Shown: positions 27,021-37,069, numbered from the stretch's first letter. The stretch is 64,000 bases of DNA from Pedococcus aerophilus (GCF_039532215.1 NZ_BAAARN010000001.1:621036-685035), one strand, 5' to 3'. Notes: generated by a model from the sequence alone, not told the origin. Made by a program: numbers and translations.

Positions 27021-29465
27021 ATGGCCCGCAAGACCCCGTCAGCCCCCGAGGACGAGTCCTTCGTCGAGCGGATCGTCGACATCGACGTCCGCGAGGAGAT
27101 GCAGGGGGCGTTCCTCGAGTACGCCGTCTCCGTCATCCACTCCCGGGCCCTGCCCGACGCCCGGGACGGCCTCAAGCCGGTGCAGCGACGGATCCTCTAC
27201 TCCATGAACGAGATGGGCCTGCGTCCCGAGCGCGGCCACGTGAAGTCCTCGCGCGTCGTGGGCGACGTCATGGGCAAGTACCACCCGCACGGTGACACGG
27301 CCATCTACGACGCCCTCGTGCGCATGGCCCAGCCGTTCACGATGCGCCTGCCCCTCGTCGACGGGCACGGCAACTTCGGCTCCCTCGACGACGGCCCGGC
27401 CGCCTCGCGGTACACCGAGGCGCGCCCTGCCCCGGCCGCGATGCTCATGACGACCGGGCTCGACGAGGAGACCGTCGAGTTCGTCCCCAACTACGACGAC
27501 CAGCTGCTCCAGCCCGAGGTCCTGCCCGCGGCGTTCCCCAACCTGCTCGTCAACGGTGCCAGCGGGATCGCCGTCGGCATGGCCACCAACATGGCGCCGC
27601 ACAACCTCGTCGAGGTCATCGGTGCGGCCCGCCACCTCATCAGCAACCCGACCTGCTCGCTGGACGACCTGATGAAGTTCGTCCCCGGCCCCGACCTGCC
27701 CGCCGGCGGTCGCATCGTCGGCCTCGACGGGATCCGTGACGCGTACCTCACCGGCCGCGGCAGCTTCAAGACCCGCGCCACCACCCGGATCGAGAAGACC
27801 TCGCCGCGCCGCCAGGGCATCGTCGTCACCGAGCTGCCCTACCTCGTCGGGCCCGAGAAGGTCATCGAGAAGATCAAGGACGCCGTCCAGTCCAAGAAGC
27901 TCCAGGGCATCGCGGACGTCAAGGACCTCACCGACCGCAAGCACGGCCTCCAGCTGGTCATCGAGGTCAAGAACGGCTTCAACCCCGACGCCGTCCTGGA
28001 GCAGCTCTACAAGCTGACGCCGATGGAGGACTCGTTCTCCATCAACAACGTCGCCCTGGTCGGCGGGCAGCCGCGCACCCTCGGGCTCAAGGACCTCCTC
28101 AAGGTCTACGTCGACTTCCGCACCGATGTCGTCCGCCGCCGCACCGAGTACCGCCTCGGCAAGCGCAAGGACCGCCTGCACCTCGTCGAGGGACTGCTCG
28201 TCGCGATCCTGGACATCGACGAGGTCATCCAGCTCATCCGCACCTCTGACGACGGCACCACGGCGAAGGCGCGCCTGATGGACGTCTTCGACCTGTCCGA
28301 CCCGCAGGCGACCTACATCCTCGACCTCCAGCTGCGTCGCCTGACGAAGTTCTCGCGCATCGAGCTCGAGACCGAGAAGTCGGACCTGGAGCGCCAGATC
28401 GAGGAGCTCGAGGCGATCCTCGGCGACGAGAAGCTGCTGCTCAAGACCGTCTCCACCGAGCTGGCCGACGTCGCCAAGAGCCACGGCACCCCGCGGCGCA
28501 CCGTCCTGCTGGAGTCCGCCGGCGTCCCCGCCACGACCGCCTCGCCGCTGGAGGTGGCCGACGACCCGTGCTGGGTCCTGCTGTCCTCCACCGGACTGCT
28601 GGCCCGCACCAACGGCGCCGACCCCATCCCGACCGAGTCGTCGCGGAGCAAGCACGACGCCCTGGTCGGCGCCGTGCGCACCACGGCCCGCGGGGAGGTC
28701 GGCCTCGTCACGTCCCGTGGCCGCCTCATCCGGCTCTCCGCGCTCGAGCTGCCGACGCTGCCCCCGACGAACGGGGCACCGTCGCTGTCCGGCGGAGCCC
28801 CTCTGGCCGCCTACGTCGACCTCCCCCGCGGCGAGGAGCCGCTGACCATCGTGAGCCTGCTCGCCGAAGCCCCCGGGATCGCCCTCGGGACCGCCCAAGG
28901 CGTCGTCAAGCGCGTCACGACCGACTACCCCGGCCGCAGCGACTTCGAGCTCATCTCGCTGCGCGACGGCGACCACGTCGTCGGCGCCGTCGGCCTGGCC
29001 ACCGGCGACGAGGACCTCGTCTTCATCACCTCCGACGCACAGCTGCTGCGCTTCGGCGCCGGGGTCGTCCGGCCCCAGGGTCGCGCCGCGGGCGGCATGG
29101 CCGGCATCAAGCTCGCTGCTGGGGCCACCGTCGCCTTCTTCGGCGCCGTCCCGCAGGGTGCCGACGCGGTCGTGGTGACCTCGTCCGGGTCCTCCGGCGC
29201 CCTGCCCGGCACCGAGCCGGGTTCGATCAAGGCCACCCCGTACTCCGAGTACCCGCCCAAGGGTCGGGCCACCGGCGGCGTCCGCTGCCACCGGTTCCTC
29301 AAGGGCGAGGACACCCTGGTCCTGGCGTGGGCAGGACCATTGCCCGCCAAGGCATCTGGCGCCAACGGCGTCGCGCTCGAGCTGCCCGAGCCCACCGGGC
29401 GCCGAGACGGTTCCGGCATGCCTGCACCGGCCGCCATCGCGCGGATCGCCGGGCCGCCGCAGTGA
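27021..29465 (+). CDS. parC: DNA topoisomerase IV subunit A (ParC-like)
   Basis: 814 residues. The winged-helix breakage domain has [22 protein letters not shown], the [20 protein letters not shown] quinolone-binding helix and the active-site Tyr131 in ASRYTEAR. Thr93 and Asp97 occupy the positions of E. coli GyrA Ser83/Asp87. The C-terminal pinwheel lacks a clear GyrA box (a degenerate [13 protein letters not shown] is present), which favours the decatenase ParC over GyrA. parE lies 8 kb away on the other strand. AGGAG lies about 13 nt before the ATG. The stop overlaps the next gene as GTGA. Confidence 0.93.
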   Translation: MARKTPSAPEDESFVERIVDIDVREEMQGAFLEYAVSVIHSRALPDARDGLKPVQRRILYSMNEMGLRPERGHVKSSRVVGDVMGKYHPHGDTAIYDALVRMAQPFTMRLPLVDGHGNFGSLDDGPAASRYTEARPAPAAMLMTTGLDEETVEFVPNYDDQLLQPEVLPAAFPNLLVNGASGIAVGMATNMAPHNLVEVIGAARHLISNPTCSLDDLMKFVPGPDLPAGGRIVGLDGIRDAYLTGRGSFKTRATTRIEKTSPRRQGIVVTELPYLVGPEKVIEKIKDAVQSKKLQGIADVKDLTDRKHGLQLVIEVKNGFNPDAVLEQLYKLTPMEDSFSINNVALVGGQPRTLGLKDLLKVYVDFRTDVVRRRTEYRLGKRKDRLHLVEGLLVAILDIDEVIQLIRTSDDGTTAKARLMDVFDLSDPQATYILDLQLRRLTKFSRIELETEKSDLERQIEELEAILGDEKLLLKTVSTELADVAKSHGTPRRTVLLESAGVPATTASPLEVADDPCWVLLSSTGLLARTNGADPIPTESSRSKHDALVGAVRTTARGEVGLVTSRGRLIRLSALELPTLPPTNGAPSLSGGAPLAAYVDLPRGEEPLTIVSLLAEAPGIALGTAQGVVKRVTTDYPGRSDFELISLRDGDHVVGAVGLATGDEDLVFITSDAQLLRFGAGVVRPQGRAAGGMAGIKLAAGATVAFFGAVPQGADAVVVTSSGSSGALPGTEPGSIKATPYSEYPPKGRATGGVRCHRFLKGEDTLVLAWAGPLPAKASGANGVALELPEPTGRRDGSGMPAPAAIARIAGPPQ

Positions 29466-30484
29466 GTGCGTCCGTGCCCTCGTCCGGGCACGGTGTCCCT
29501 GCTCCCGACGCCTGCTCGGTCGGGTTCGACGTCGTGGGCGTCTCCGCCTTTGGCACAGCGGCGCAGGCGGGCTTCTTCGTGGCCCTGGAGCAGCCCGGCC
29601 CGTGGGGTCGGGACGCGGCCACGGAGTCGCACCTCCCCCCGGAGCTCGGGTCCGCCCTCGCCGACGCGTGCAGCCGCCGCGGAGGTCGGCTCAGCCTCAT
29701 CCGTCGCCCCGGACGGCACCCCGCTGACGCCCACGACGCGGCGCAGGCCGGCCACACGGCATACCTCGCCTGGGCAGGTGAGCAGCCGTGGCTGCTCACG
29801 GGTCGGGTCACGGACCCGGCCGTCCTGCTCGACGTCGACCTCGACGCCCTCGCCCGCGGTGACCGCGACGCGGTCGCGGCATCCCTGCCCGGTATGGCGC
29901 CGTGCCCGCCCGTGCTGCTCGTGTGCACCAACGGGCGGCGCGACGTGTGCTGCGCGGTCCGTGGCCGCCCCGTGGCGCTCGACGCCGCAGTGGCCGCACC
30001 CGGAAGGGTGTGGGAGGCCTCGCACACCGGTGGCCACCGGTACGCCCCGACCGGCGTGCTGCTCCCCCACGGAGCCACCCTGGCCCGACTCGACGCCGCA
30101 CTGGCCGGCGAGGTGCTGGCCGCTTCGGCCCACGGCGAGCTGCCGCCGTCGGTCCTCGGGCCGGACCACGACCGCGGCCGCAGCGCCCTGCCCCCCGGAG
30201 CCCAGGCCGCGGAGTCCCTGGTGCGCCACGTGGAGGGCGTCACGGACCTCATGGCGCTGCACGTGACCCCGGACGTGACCCTGGACATGACCCGCCGCGA
30301 CGAGCCCGGAACGCCGGGAACTCCTGCCGTCGACGGGGTCCCGGCAGCGTTCGTGGTCAGTCACCGCGACGGTCGCAGCTGGTCGGTTCGATGCGAAAGG
30401 CGTATCACCGCACGTGAATTGCCTGAGTCGTGCGGCAAGGCGCCTGTCCACGTCGCGAGCTGGGACGCCCAGCTCATCCGCTGA
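29462..30484 (+). CDS. sucrase/ferredoxin-like domain protein (thioredoxin-fold ferredoxin)
   Basis: 340 residues of the Sucrase_ferredoxin-like family. [19 protein letters not shown] cysteine cluster and the [17 protein letters not shown] motif are the hallmarks of this thioredoxin-like 2Fe-2S domain, which is followed by a basic C-terminal region ([18 protein letters not shown]). Its role is not known; electron transfer is the family guess. GTG 29462 overlaps the parC stop, so it is co-translated with parC. Long upstream reading is only the +2 shadow of parC. Confidence 0.85.
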   Translation: MSASVPSSGHGVPAPDACSVGFDVVGVSAFGTAAQAGFFVALEQPGPWGRDAATESHLPPELGSALADACSRRGGRLSLIRRPGRHPADAHDAAQAGHTAYLAWAGEQPWLLTGRVTDPAVLLDVDLDALARGDRDAVAASLPGMAPCPPVLLVCTNGRRDVCCAVRGRPVALDAAVAAPGRVWEASHTGGHRYAPTGVLLPHGATLARLDAALAGEVLAASAHGELPPSVLGPDHDRGRSALPPGAQAAESLVRHVEGVTDLMALHVTPDVTLDMTRRDEPGTPGTPAVDGVPAAFVVSHRDGRSWSVRCERRITARELPESCGKAPVHVASWDAQLIR

Positions 30485-30647
30485 CGAACGATCACCCACG
30501 CACGCATTGCGTCGCAGTTACGGAATCGTTACCGCCTTCCACCTCAGAAGCGATTGCCACAGCGGAGCGCAAACGTTTACATGGGGCCGTTACCTCAGCG
30601 CTGAGGCACGTCCGCCTCAGCACGACGCGAGAAATGGAGGCGGGCGC
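30485..30647 (+). promoter_or_regulatory. Promoter and leader of the sugar ABC operon, with LacI-type operator
   Basis: AT-richer 163-bp region. GCAAACGTTTAC at 30569-30580, with the perfect core AAACGTTT, fits a LacI/GalR-type operator, and a LacI-family gene follows the operon. Further down, the perfect palindrome CCTCAGCGCTGAGG (30593-30606) and a third CCTCAG (30615-30620) can pair in the leader RNA. GGAGG lies 7-8 nt before the lipoprotein ATG. Confidence 0.6.
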
Positions 30648-31931
30648 ATGGCCCTCCGAATGAACAAGCGGCGCACCTTCTCGGTGCTTGCCGGTGCAGT
30701 GTCCGTTGCGCTCGTCGCAGCAGCCTGCGGTGGTGGCGACGACGGCGGCAGTGACGCCGCGGCCTCCGGGGCTGACGCCCGCGGCCCCATCACCTACGTC
30801 CAGGGCAAGGACAACAGCGGTCTGCTCGGGCCGATGGCCGAGCGCTGGAACGCTGCCCACCCGAACGAGAAGGTCACGATCAAGGAGCAGTCGGACCAGG
30901 CCGACCAGCAGCACGACGACCTCGTGCAGCACTTCCAGGCCAAGGACCCGAGCTACGACGTGGTCTCCGTGGACGTCGTCTGGACCGCCGAGTTCGCGGC
31001 CAAGGGCTGGCTCACGCCGCTCAAGGACAAGTTCGCGCTGCCGACCGAGGGCTTCCTCAAGCCGACCGTCGACGCCTCGACGTACAACAACACGCTGTAC
31101 GCCGCCCCGACCTCCTCGGACGGCTCGATGCTGTACTACCGCAGCGACCTCGTGAAGACGCCTCCGAAGACGTTCGACGAGATGTGGTCGATGTGCTCCA
31201 TCGCCAAGGAGAACGGCATGGACTGCTACGCAGGCCAGTTCGCCAAGTACGAGGGCCTCACCTGCAACGCCACCGAGTGGATGAACGCCTACGGCGCCAA
31301 GGTCGTCGACTCGGCCGGCAAGCCCACCGTCGACTCCCCCGAGGCCGCTGCCGGCCTCAAGGCCCTCGCCGAGCACTACAAGAACGGTGACATCCCCAAG
31401 CAGGGCATCACCTACCAGGAGGAGCAGAGCCGCGCTGCGTTCCAGAACGGCAAGCTGCTGTTCCTGCGCAACTGGCCCTACGTCTACAACCTGGCCTCGA
31501 CCGACGCCTCGTCTAAGGTCAAGGACAAGTTCAAGGTCGCCCCGCTCCCCGGTGTGAGTGGCCCCGGCACCTCCACCCTCGGTGGTCACATGGCCGCGAT
31601 CAGCGCCTACTCCAAGTACAAGGCCACGGCCCTGGACTTCCTGAAGTTCCTCACCAGCCCCGAGGAGCAGAAGACCAACATGGAGAAGGGCTCGCTCGCC
31701 CCGGTCATCGAGTCGATCTACACCGACCAGGCCCTGGTCGCGAAGTACCCGTACCTGCCGACCCTGCTCGAGTCGATCCAGAACGCCGTGGCCCGCCCGG
31801 TCACCCCGTTCTACCCGGCCGTGACCAAGGCGATCCAGGACAACTCCTACGCGGCGATCCAGGGTCAGAAGACCCCGGAGCAGGCCGTGAAGGACATGCA
31901 GGCCGCCATGCAGGCCTCCACGGGCGGCTGA
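30648..31931 (+). CDS. ABC transporter sugar-binding lipoprotein (ThuE/LpqY-like, trehalose/alpha-glucoside)
   Basis: A 427-residue extracytoplasmic receptor. The signal peptide has basic MNKRR, a hydrophobic core and a lipobox ending VAAAC with the lipidated Cys27. The mature protein has the CUT1 features VSVDVVWTAEFAAKGWLTPL, LYAAPTSSDGSMLYYRSDLV and NWPYVYN near the end. The combination with ARPVTPFYPAV resembles trehalose receptors ThuE/LpqY, so trehalose or another alpha-glucoside is the likely ligand (inference). The start at 30648 has GGAGG; a second ATG (30660) is possible. First gene of the importer operon. Confidence 0.9.
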   Translation: MALRMNKRRTFSVLAGAVSVALVAAACGGGDDGGSDAAASGADARGPITYVQGKDNSGLLGPMAERWNAAHPNEKVTIKEQSDQADQQHDDLVQHFQAKDPSYDVVSVDVVWTAEFAAKGWLTPLKDKFALPTEGFLKPTVDASTYNNTLYAAPTSSDGSMLYYRSDLVKTPPKTFDEMWSMCSIAKENGMDCYAGQFAKYEGLTCNATEWMNAYGAKVVDSAGKPTVDSPEAAAGLKALAEHYKNGDIPKQGITYQEEQSRAAFQNGKLLFLRNWPYVYNLASTDASSKVKDKFKVAPLPGVSGPGTSTLGGHMAAISAYSKYKATALDFLKFLTSPEEQKTNMEKGSLAPVIESIYTDQALVAKYPYLPTLLESIQNAVARPVTPFYPAVTKAIQDNSYAAIQGQKTPEQAVKDMQAAMQASTGG

Positions 31932-31967
31932 TCCAGCCACCCGGGACCCGACGGTCCCGTCGGTGTG

Positions 31968-31991
31968 GGGGGTGCGCCACGGCGCACCCCC
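31968..31991 (+). terminator. Intercistronic hairpin after the binding-protein gene
   Basis: GGGGGTGCGCC (31968-31978) pairs with its complement 31981-31991 (a real loop of about 6 nt, stem at least 9 bp), 37 bp after the lipoprotein stop. Such hairpins protect or attenuate the mRNA so that the binding protein is made in excess over the permeases. A second small stem, GGGACC/GGTCCC, lies just upstream. Confidence 0.6.
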
Positions 31992-32135
31992 TCACCGGCA
32001 GCACGACGCACCACCCGCACGCCCCGACGTGCGCGGCACCACCCCCAAGCAGGAACCGGGGGTCGACGAGCCGCTTCGGACTCCTCGGCCCTCCCCACGG
32101 GCTTTCTCACCACGTTCTCCGGGCAAGGAGCAGGT

Positions 32136-33209
32136 ATGAGCGCAGTCGCGCAGTCGACAGGGCGGTCGACGAAGAACACGCCGCCCAAGAAGCAAAAAGG
32201 GCTGAACGCCGGACAGGGTCGGCAGGGGCTGCTGCTCGTGGCCCCCACGATCGCGTTCCTGACCGTCATCATCATCTACCCGCTGTTCAAGGCGATCCAG
32301 CTCTCGTTCGGCAAGGACGAGGGCCTCGACCCCGCGACCGGCCTGTTCGTCGAGGGTGGCAACGCCGGCATCTCCAACTACACCCACTGGCTGCTCCAGC
32401 GCTGTGGCGACATCGACTGCCCCCCGGGCACGCTCGGCGCCCAGTTCTACGACGCGCTGTGGGTGACGCTGTTCTTCACCGTCGTCAGCGTCGTCATCGA
32501 GGTCCTGCTCGGCATGTGGTTCGCGATGATCATGAACCGCGACTTCAAGGGCCGCGGCCTGGTCCGCGCCGCCATCCTCATCCCGTGGGCCATCCCCACC
32601 GCCGTCACCGCGAAGCTCTGGTTCTTCATCTTCGCCTACGACGGCATCGCGAACGTCCTGCTCGGCTTCTTCGGGATCTCGCCGCAGCTGTGGACCAGCG
32701 ACCCGTGGGCCGCCAAGTTCGCCATCGTCATCGCCGACGTCTGGAAGACGACGCCGTTCATGGCGCTGCTCATCCTCGCCGGTCTCCAGCTCATCCCGGG
32801 CGACGTCTACGAGGCCGCCCAGATCGACGGTGCCTCGAAGTTCCAGACGTTCATCCGCATCACCCTGCCCCTGGTCAAGGTGCCGCTCATGGTGGCGGTG
32901 CTGTTCCGCACCCTCGACGTGCTGCGCATCTACGACCTGCCGGCGATCCTCACCCAAGGAGCCGGCGGGACGACCTCGTTGTCGATGCTCGTGATCAACC
33001 AGATCAGACAGGGCTTCCACAGCGCCTCTGCGCTGTCGACGATCGTGTTCGCCCTCGTCGCGTTCACCGCCTTCCTCTTCATCAAGTTCGGTGGGGCCGA
33101 CGTCGTGCAGCGTCCGCCCAAGTCGGCCAAGAAGAAGGACGACGACAAGCCCACCAAGTCCGCCGACACCGGTAACCCGGTCGCCGCCAACGTCACCACG
33201 GGAGCCTGA
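32136..33209 (+). CDS. ABC transporter permease, MalF/ThuF type
   Basis: A 357-residue inner-membrane subunit with about six helices. The first follows a basic KKQKGLNAGQGRQG stretch (LLLVAPTIAFLTVIIIYPLF). The EAA loop reads EAAQIDGASKFQTFIRITLP, which docks the ATPase. A periplasmic loop with two Cys (RCGDIDCPP) before helix 2 could form a disulfide. AAGGAG precedes ATG 32136 at ideal spacing; the frame above it covers the hairpin leader. The stop is 1 bp before the MalG-type gene. Confidence 0.92.
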   Translation: MSAVAQSTGRSTKNTPPKKQKGLNAGQGRQGLLLVAPTIAFLTVIIIYPLFKAIQLSFGKDEGLDPATGLFVEGGNAGISNYTHWLLQRCGDIDCPPGTLGAQFYDALWVTLFFTVVSVVIEVLLGMWFAMIMNRDFKGRGLVRAAILIPWAIPTAVTAKLWFFIFAYDGIANVLLGFFGISPQLWTSDPWAAKFAIVIADVWKTTPFMALLILAGLQLIPGDVYEAAQIDGASKFQTFIRITLPLVKVPLMVAVLFRTLDVLRIYDLPAILTQGAGGTTSLSMLVINQIRQGFHSASALSTIVFALVAFTAFLFIKFGGADVVQRPPKSAKKKDDDKPTKSADTGNPVAANVTTGA

Positions 33210-33210
33210 G

Positions 33211-34116
33211 ATGACTGCTACGACGACCACGGCTCCCCCCAGCTCGGGGCGCACCGAGGCGCAGGAGATCCACTTCAAGAGCGACCGCAACGCCAAGCTG
33301 CGGATGTACTTCGGCCTCGCCGCGATCATCATCTGGGGCCTGGCCCCGTTCTACTGGATGGTCGTGACGGCGTTCCGCGACGTGGGCTACACCTTCGACA
33401 GCACCCCGTGGCCCACCCACGTCACGCTGGACAACTTCCGCACGGCGTTCTCGACGGCCCGAGGCAACCACTTCGGTGACGCCCTCGTGCACTCCATCAT
33501 CATCGGCATCATCACGACCATCGTCGCGATGCTCGTCGGCGTCTTCGCGTCCTACGCCCTGGCCCGCCTGCAGTTCCCGGGCAAGTACGCCGTCCTCGGC
33601 GTCATCCTCGGCGCATCGATGTTCCCCGGTGTCGCCCTCGTGTCGCCGCTGTTCCAGATGTTCTCCAACTGGGGCTGGCTCACCGGAGCCAACTACCAGG
33701 CGCTGATCATCCCGAACATCTCGTTCGCCCTCCCCCTGACGATCTACACGCTCACGGCGTTCCTGGCGGAGATGCCCTGGGAGCTCGAGGAGTCGGCACG
33801 GATCGACGGCTGCACGCCGGGTCAGGCGTTCCGCAAGATCATGCTCCCCCTCGCAGCGCCCGGCCTGTTCACCACGGCCATCCTGGCGTTCATCGCGAGC
33901 TGGAACGAGTTCCTGCTCGCCGCCCAGTTCTCGACGCCGCAGACGCAGACGGTGACCGTCGCCATCGCGCAGTTCACCGGCGCCCAGCCCCGCCAGGAGC
34001 CCTACACCGCGGTCATGGCGGCCGGCACCATCGTCACCGTGCCGCTGATCATCATGGTGCTCATCTTCCAGCGGGCCATCGTCTCCGGCCTCACGGCTGG
34101 AGGTGTGAAGGGCTAG
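33211..34116 (+). CDS. ABC transporter permease, MalG/ThuG type
   Basis: A 301-residue partner permease with six helices and the EAA loop ESARIDGCTPGQAFRKIMLPL. GGAGC lies before ATG 33211 and overlaps the end of the upstream gene. No ATP-binding subunit is encoded here; actinobacterial CUT1 importers often share one multi-task ATPase (MsiK/SugC type) made elsewhere, and that is the simplest reading. Confidence 0.92.
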   Translation: MTATTTTAPPSSGRTEAQEIHFKSDRNAKLRMYFGLAAIIIWGLAPFYWMVVTAFRDVGYTFDSTPWPTHVTLDNFRTAFSTARGNHFGDALVHSIIIGIITTIVAMLVGVFASYALARLQFPGKYAVLGVILGASMFPGVALVSPLFQMFSNWGWLTGANYQALIIPNISFALPLTIYTLTAFLAEMPWELEESARIDGCTPGQAFRKIMLPLAAPGLFTTAILAFIASWNEFLLAAQFSTPQTQTVTVAIAQFTGAQPRQEPYTAVMAAGTIVTVPLIIMVLIFQRAIVSGLTAGGVKG

Positions 34117-34141
34117 GCCCCGGCCTTCCCCCTCAGCACCC

Positions 34142-34366
34142 ATGGGACTGTTCAACCCCGGAAGTGGCACAGGCGGTCAACGGGCCAGGGCCCAACGGCT
34201 GGACATGCTGCTCGGCATCATCGGGTTCTTCACGTTCATGGCCGTGATCCAGACGGTCGTCCTGGAGGTTCGCGGGGAGCCGGCGGGAACATCCGCCGCG
34301 CTCCTCGCGGTCCTCCTCGGCGTCCTGTACGTCGTCTGGCGGGCCAGGCGCAACACCGGAGTCTGA
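34142..34366 (+). CDS. Small two-helix membrane protein
   Basis: 74 residues. Two predicted membrane helices (LLGIIGFFTFMAVIQTVVLEV and TSAALLAVLLGVLYVVWRA) with a short Gly/Arg N-terminus and a basic tail that should stay cytosolic. It sits 25 bp after the permease gene and 17 bp before lacI, so it is in the sugar operon. No clear SD. I do not recognise a named family; a role in the importer or its regulation is only suggested by position. Confidence 0.65.
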   Translation: MGLFNPGSGTGGQRARAQRLDMLLGIIGFFTFMAVIQTVVLEVRGEPAGTSAALLAVLLGVLYVVWRARRNTGV

Positions 34367-34383
34367 CCTCCAGGACAGGTGTC

Positions 34384-35484
34384 ATGACCACCATCGGCGA
34401 CGTTGCCAAGGCTGCGGGAGTGTCCGTGGCGACGGTCTCCCGCGCGCTGCGCGGAGTGGACCGTGTGAGCCCGCGCACCCGCGAGCGGGTCCTCGCTGCG
34501 GCCACCGAGCTCCACTACGTGGCCTCCCCCGCCGCCACCTCGCTCGTGTCGGGACGCACGCGCGGCATCGGCGTCATCACGCCGTACTTCAACCGGTGGT
34601 TCTTCGCCACCGTCGTCACCGGCATCGAGAAGGCGCTGCGCGACGACGGGCACCACGTCCTGCTCTGCGACCTCGAGAGCCACACCTTCGACACCCGCCT
34701 GCCGATCACCCAGAGCATGCTCTGGAAGCGGGTCGATGGCGTGATCATCCTCAACGTCCCCCCCGACGCCCAGGAACGCGACCTCCTCGACCGGATGGGC
34801 CTGCCGGTCGTCACCGTGGGCAACCGCCAGCCGGGGTGGCCGTCGGTGCGCATCGACGACCGGGCCGCGATGTCGATGGCCGTCGAGTACGTCGTGGGGC
34901 TGGGCCACCGCGACATCGCGTATGCGGGCACCGTCCCGTCGTCGGTGTCCCACCTCCAGACGCCCTTCGACCGTCGTCACGCCTTCGACGAGGTGCTCGC
35001 CGCGCACGGCATCCGCAACCGACCGGAGTGGACGCTGCGGTGCGACTGGACCGCCGACGGTGCGGCCGAGCACGCCGACCGCCTGTTCGCGGGCTCCGAC
35101 CGCCCGACCTGCGTCGTGGCAGCCTCCGACGAGATGGCCTTCGGTGTCATGAGCGCCGCGAGGCGCCACGGCCTGGACGTGCCGGGCGATGTGTCGGTCA
35201 TCGGGATCGACGACCACGTCCACTCCCGCATCCACGACCTCACGACGGTCCGCCAGGACGTCGAGGCGCAGGGCCGGCACGCTGGTTCGCTCATGCTGGC
35301 CGCGCTGCACGGCCACGAGGTCAGCAGCAGCCACGACGAGGTCCTTGGCGTGGAGCTGGTGGTCCGTGGCTCGACCGCTCCCCCGAAGAAGCAGGCTCGT
35401 CCCTCGCAGACGACCGGGCGCCCGACGCGAACGCGAACGGCACCGAAGGCCTCAGCCTCCGGTGCCGTCCAGGCGACCGCGTGA
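34384..35484 (+). CDS. LacI-family transcriptional regulator
   Basis: 366 residues: N-terminal LacI helix-turn-helix (TTIGDVAKAAGVSVATVSRALRG, residues 2-24), hinge, then the periplasmic-binding-like effector domain (from TRGIGVITPYFNRWFFATVV). The C-terminal extension is basic and Thr/Ala-rich, longer than usual. It is the last gene of the sugar operon and should repress it through the GCAAACGTTTAC site at 30569, responding to the transported sugar or a derivative (inference from the usual arrangement). Confidence 0.92.
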   Translation: MTTIGDVAKAAGVSVATVSRALRGVDRVSPRTRERVLAAATELHYVASPAATSLVSGRTRGIGVITPYFNRWFFATVVTGIEKALRDDGHHVLLCDLESHTFDTRLPITQSMLWKRVDGVIILNVPPDAQERDLLDRMGLPVVTVGNRQPGWPSVRIDDRAAMSMAVEYVVGLGHRDIAYAGTVPSSVSHLQTPFDRRHAFDEVLAAHGIRNRPEWTLRCDWTADGAAEHADRLFAGSDRPTCVVAASDEMAFGVMSAARRHGLDVPGDVSVIGIDDHVHSRIHDLTTVRQDVEAQGRHAGSLMLAALHGHEVSSSHDEVLGVELVVRGSTAPPKKQARPSQTTGRPTRTRTAPKASASGAVQATA

Positions 35485-35506
35485 GCAGTCGCGTGATGCT
35501 GCCGCG

Positions 35507-36946
35507 CTAGTTCATGCCGCCCTCGCGCTCCCCGAGCTCCTCGGGGTCGCGGATGTAGGTCTTCTTCGCCCGCAGCGCCCGGTTGGCGAACCACGTGATC
35601 GCCCACAGCACCACGCCGAGGACGAGCAGCCACCCAGCGATCTCGTACTGGATCGGCTTGCGGCCGGTGAGCGGCGTGACGAAGTAGGCACACAGGATCG
35701 CGCCGAGGATCGGTAGAACCGTCGGGGCGACGAAGTGCTTGCGGTTGATGGTGTCCTTGCGCAGGACGAGCACGCAGACGTTGACGATGGTGAAGACACC
35801 GAGCAGCAGCAGGGCGGTCGTTCCACCGAGGGCCCCGATCACTTCGCCGTCGGAGTTGAGGGTCACCAGGGTGATGAGGCCGAAGGCGATGGCCGTGGTG
35901 AAGATGATCGCGGCCCACGGCGTCTGGCGGGTCTTGTGCACCTTGCCCAGGAACGGCGGGAGCACCTCCTGGCGGGCCATGCCGTAGAGCAGGCGGCTCG
36001 CCATGAGCATGTTGATCAGTGCCGAGTTGGCCACGGCGAACATGGAGATGAAGGGCAGCAGCGTGTCGATCGGCACGTCGGGGGCGGCTCGCTCGACGAC
36101 GGTCACCAGAGGCGTGTCGGACCCGGCCAGCTCGCCCACCGGCACGACCGCCACGGACAGCAGGGCCACGAGCACGTAGATGACCCCGGTGATGCTGATG
36201 CCCGCGATCATCATCTTCGGGAAGTTCTTGACCGGGTCCTTGGTCTCCTCGGCCATGTTGACCGAGTCCTCGAAGCCCACCATGGCGAAGAACGCCAACG
36301 ACGTCGCCGCCGTGACCGCGAGGAAGGCGTTCTTGTCGCTGGGGCTGTCGAAGATCATCGTGCGGCTGAAATCGGTCTTCCCTGCGGTGACGGCGTAGAA
36401 GCCGCACATGATGACGAGCAGCAGACCGGACAGCTCGACGAGGGTGAGCACGATGTTGGCCCGGACGCTCTCGCCGACGCCCCGGAAGTTCACCAAGGCG
36501 ATGACGGCCATGAAGGCCAGTGCGATGAACAAGATCAGGTTCGAGTTGTCGCTGTCGAGACCGAACCCCTTGGCCAGGTTCGAGGCGAAGGCACGCGAGG
36601 CCGTGGAGGCACTGGTGATCCCGGAGCACATCACCGTGAAGGCCACGATGAAGGTGAGGAAGTGCACCCCGAATGCCTTGTGCGTGTAGAGCGCCGCGCC
36701 TGCCGCCTGCGGGTACTTCGTCACCAGCTCGAGGTAGGAGAAGGCCGTGATCATGGCGATGCCGAAGGCCACGATGAACGGCGCCCAGGCGGCACCGCCG
36801 ACCTCGGCGGCCACCTCTCCGGTGAGCGCGTAGACCCCGGTGCCGAGGATGTCACCGACGATGAACAGCAGCAGCAGCTTGGGCCCCATCACCCGCTTGA
36901 GCTCGGTCTGCTCTTCCCCGGTGTCGACGTTAGTCGTCGCACTCAT
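35507..36946 (-). CDS. APC family amino acid permease
   Basis: 479 residues with 12 predicted helices. The start is LLLFIVGDILGTGVYALTGEVAAEVGG, the family Gly-rich helix-1 substrate loop; helix 6 carries SLAFFAMVGFEDSVNMAEETKDP. This matches the basic/cationic or small neutral amino acid carriers (CAT/YfnA group); the exact substrate is not visible. The ATG is preceded by GGAGGAGGAA. The tail is charged (RDPEELGEREGG). It is convergent with lacI and a long hairpin separates it from parE. Confidence 0.9.
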   Translation of the reverse strand: MSATTNVDTGEEQTELKRVMGPKLLLLFIVGDILGTGVYALTGEVAAEVGGAAWAPFIVAFGIAMITAFSYLELVTKYPQAAGAALYTHKAFGVHFLTFIVAFTVMCSGITSASTASRAFASNLAKGFGLDSDNSNLILFIALAFMAVIALVNFRGVGESVRANIVLTLVELSGLLLVIMCGFYAVTAGKTDFSRTMIFDSPSDKNAFLAVTAATSLAFFAMVGFEDSVNMAEETKDPVKNFPKMMIAGISITGVIYVLVALLSVAVVPVGELAGSDTPLVTVVERAAPDVPIDTLLPFISMFAVANSALINMLMASRLLYGMARQEVLPPFLGKVHKTRQTPWAAIIFTTAIAFGLITLVTLNSDGEVIGALGGTTALLLLGVFTIVNVCVLVLRKDTINRKHFVAPTVLPILGAILCAYFVTPLTGRKPIQYEIAGWLLVLGVVLWAITWFANRALRAKKTYIRDPEELGEREGGMN

Positions 36947-37028
36947 GCCGTTCCTCCTCCAGTCGCGGAGGCCGCCCTACGCGGCCCCTGCACTGCCCCA
37001 CAGTGGCGCAGAACGGCACCGGCGGCAA

Positions 37029-37069
37029 CGACACACGCGGTATGGCGCACAGCCATACCGCGTGTGTCG
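37029..37069. terminator. 18-bp perfect inverted repeat downstream of parE
   Basis: The arms 37029-37046 and 37052-37069 are exact complements around a 5-nt loop, and outer bases can extend the stem with a bulge. It lies 28 bp past the parE stop and about 80 bp upstream of the permease start, so it can terminate parE. The arms carry GGTATGGC, as in the hairpin at 1416-1456. Confidence 0.75.

Noticed and set aside
27039-29291. A 750-codon frame opposite parC
   Set aside because: Antisense shadow; Gly/Asp/Val bias, no domain.
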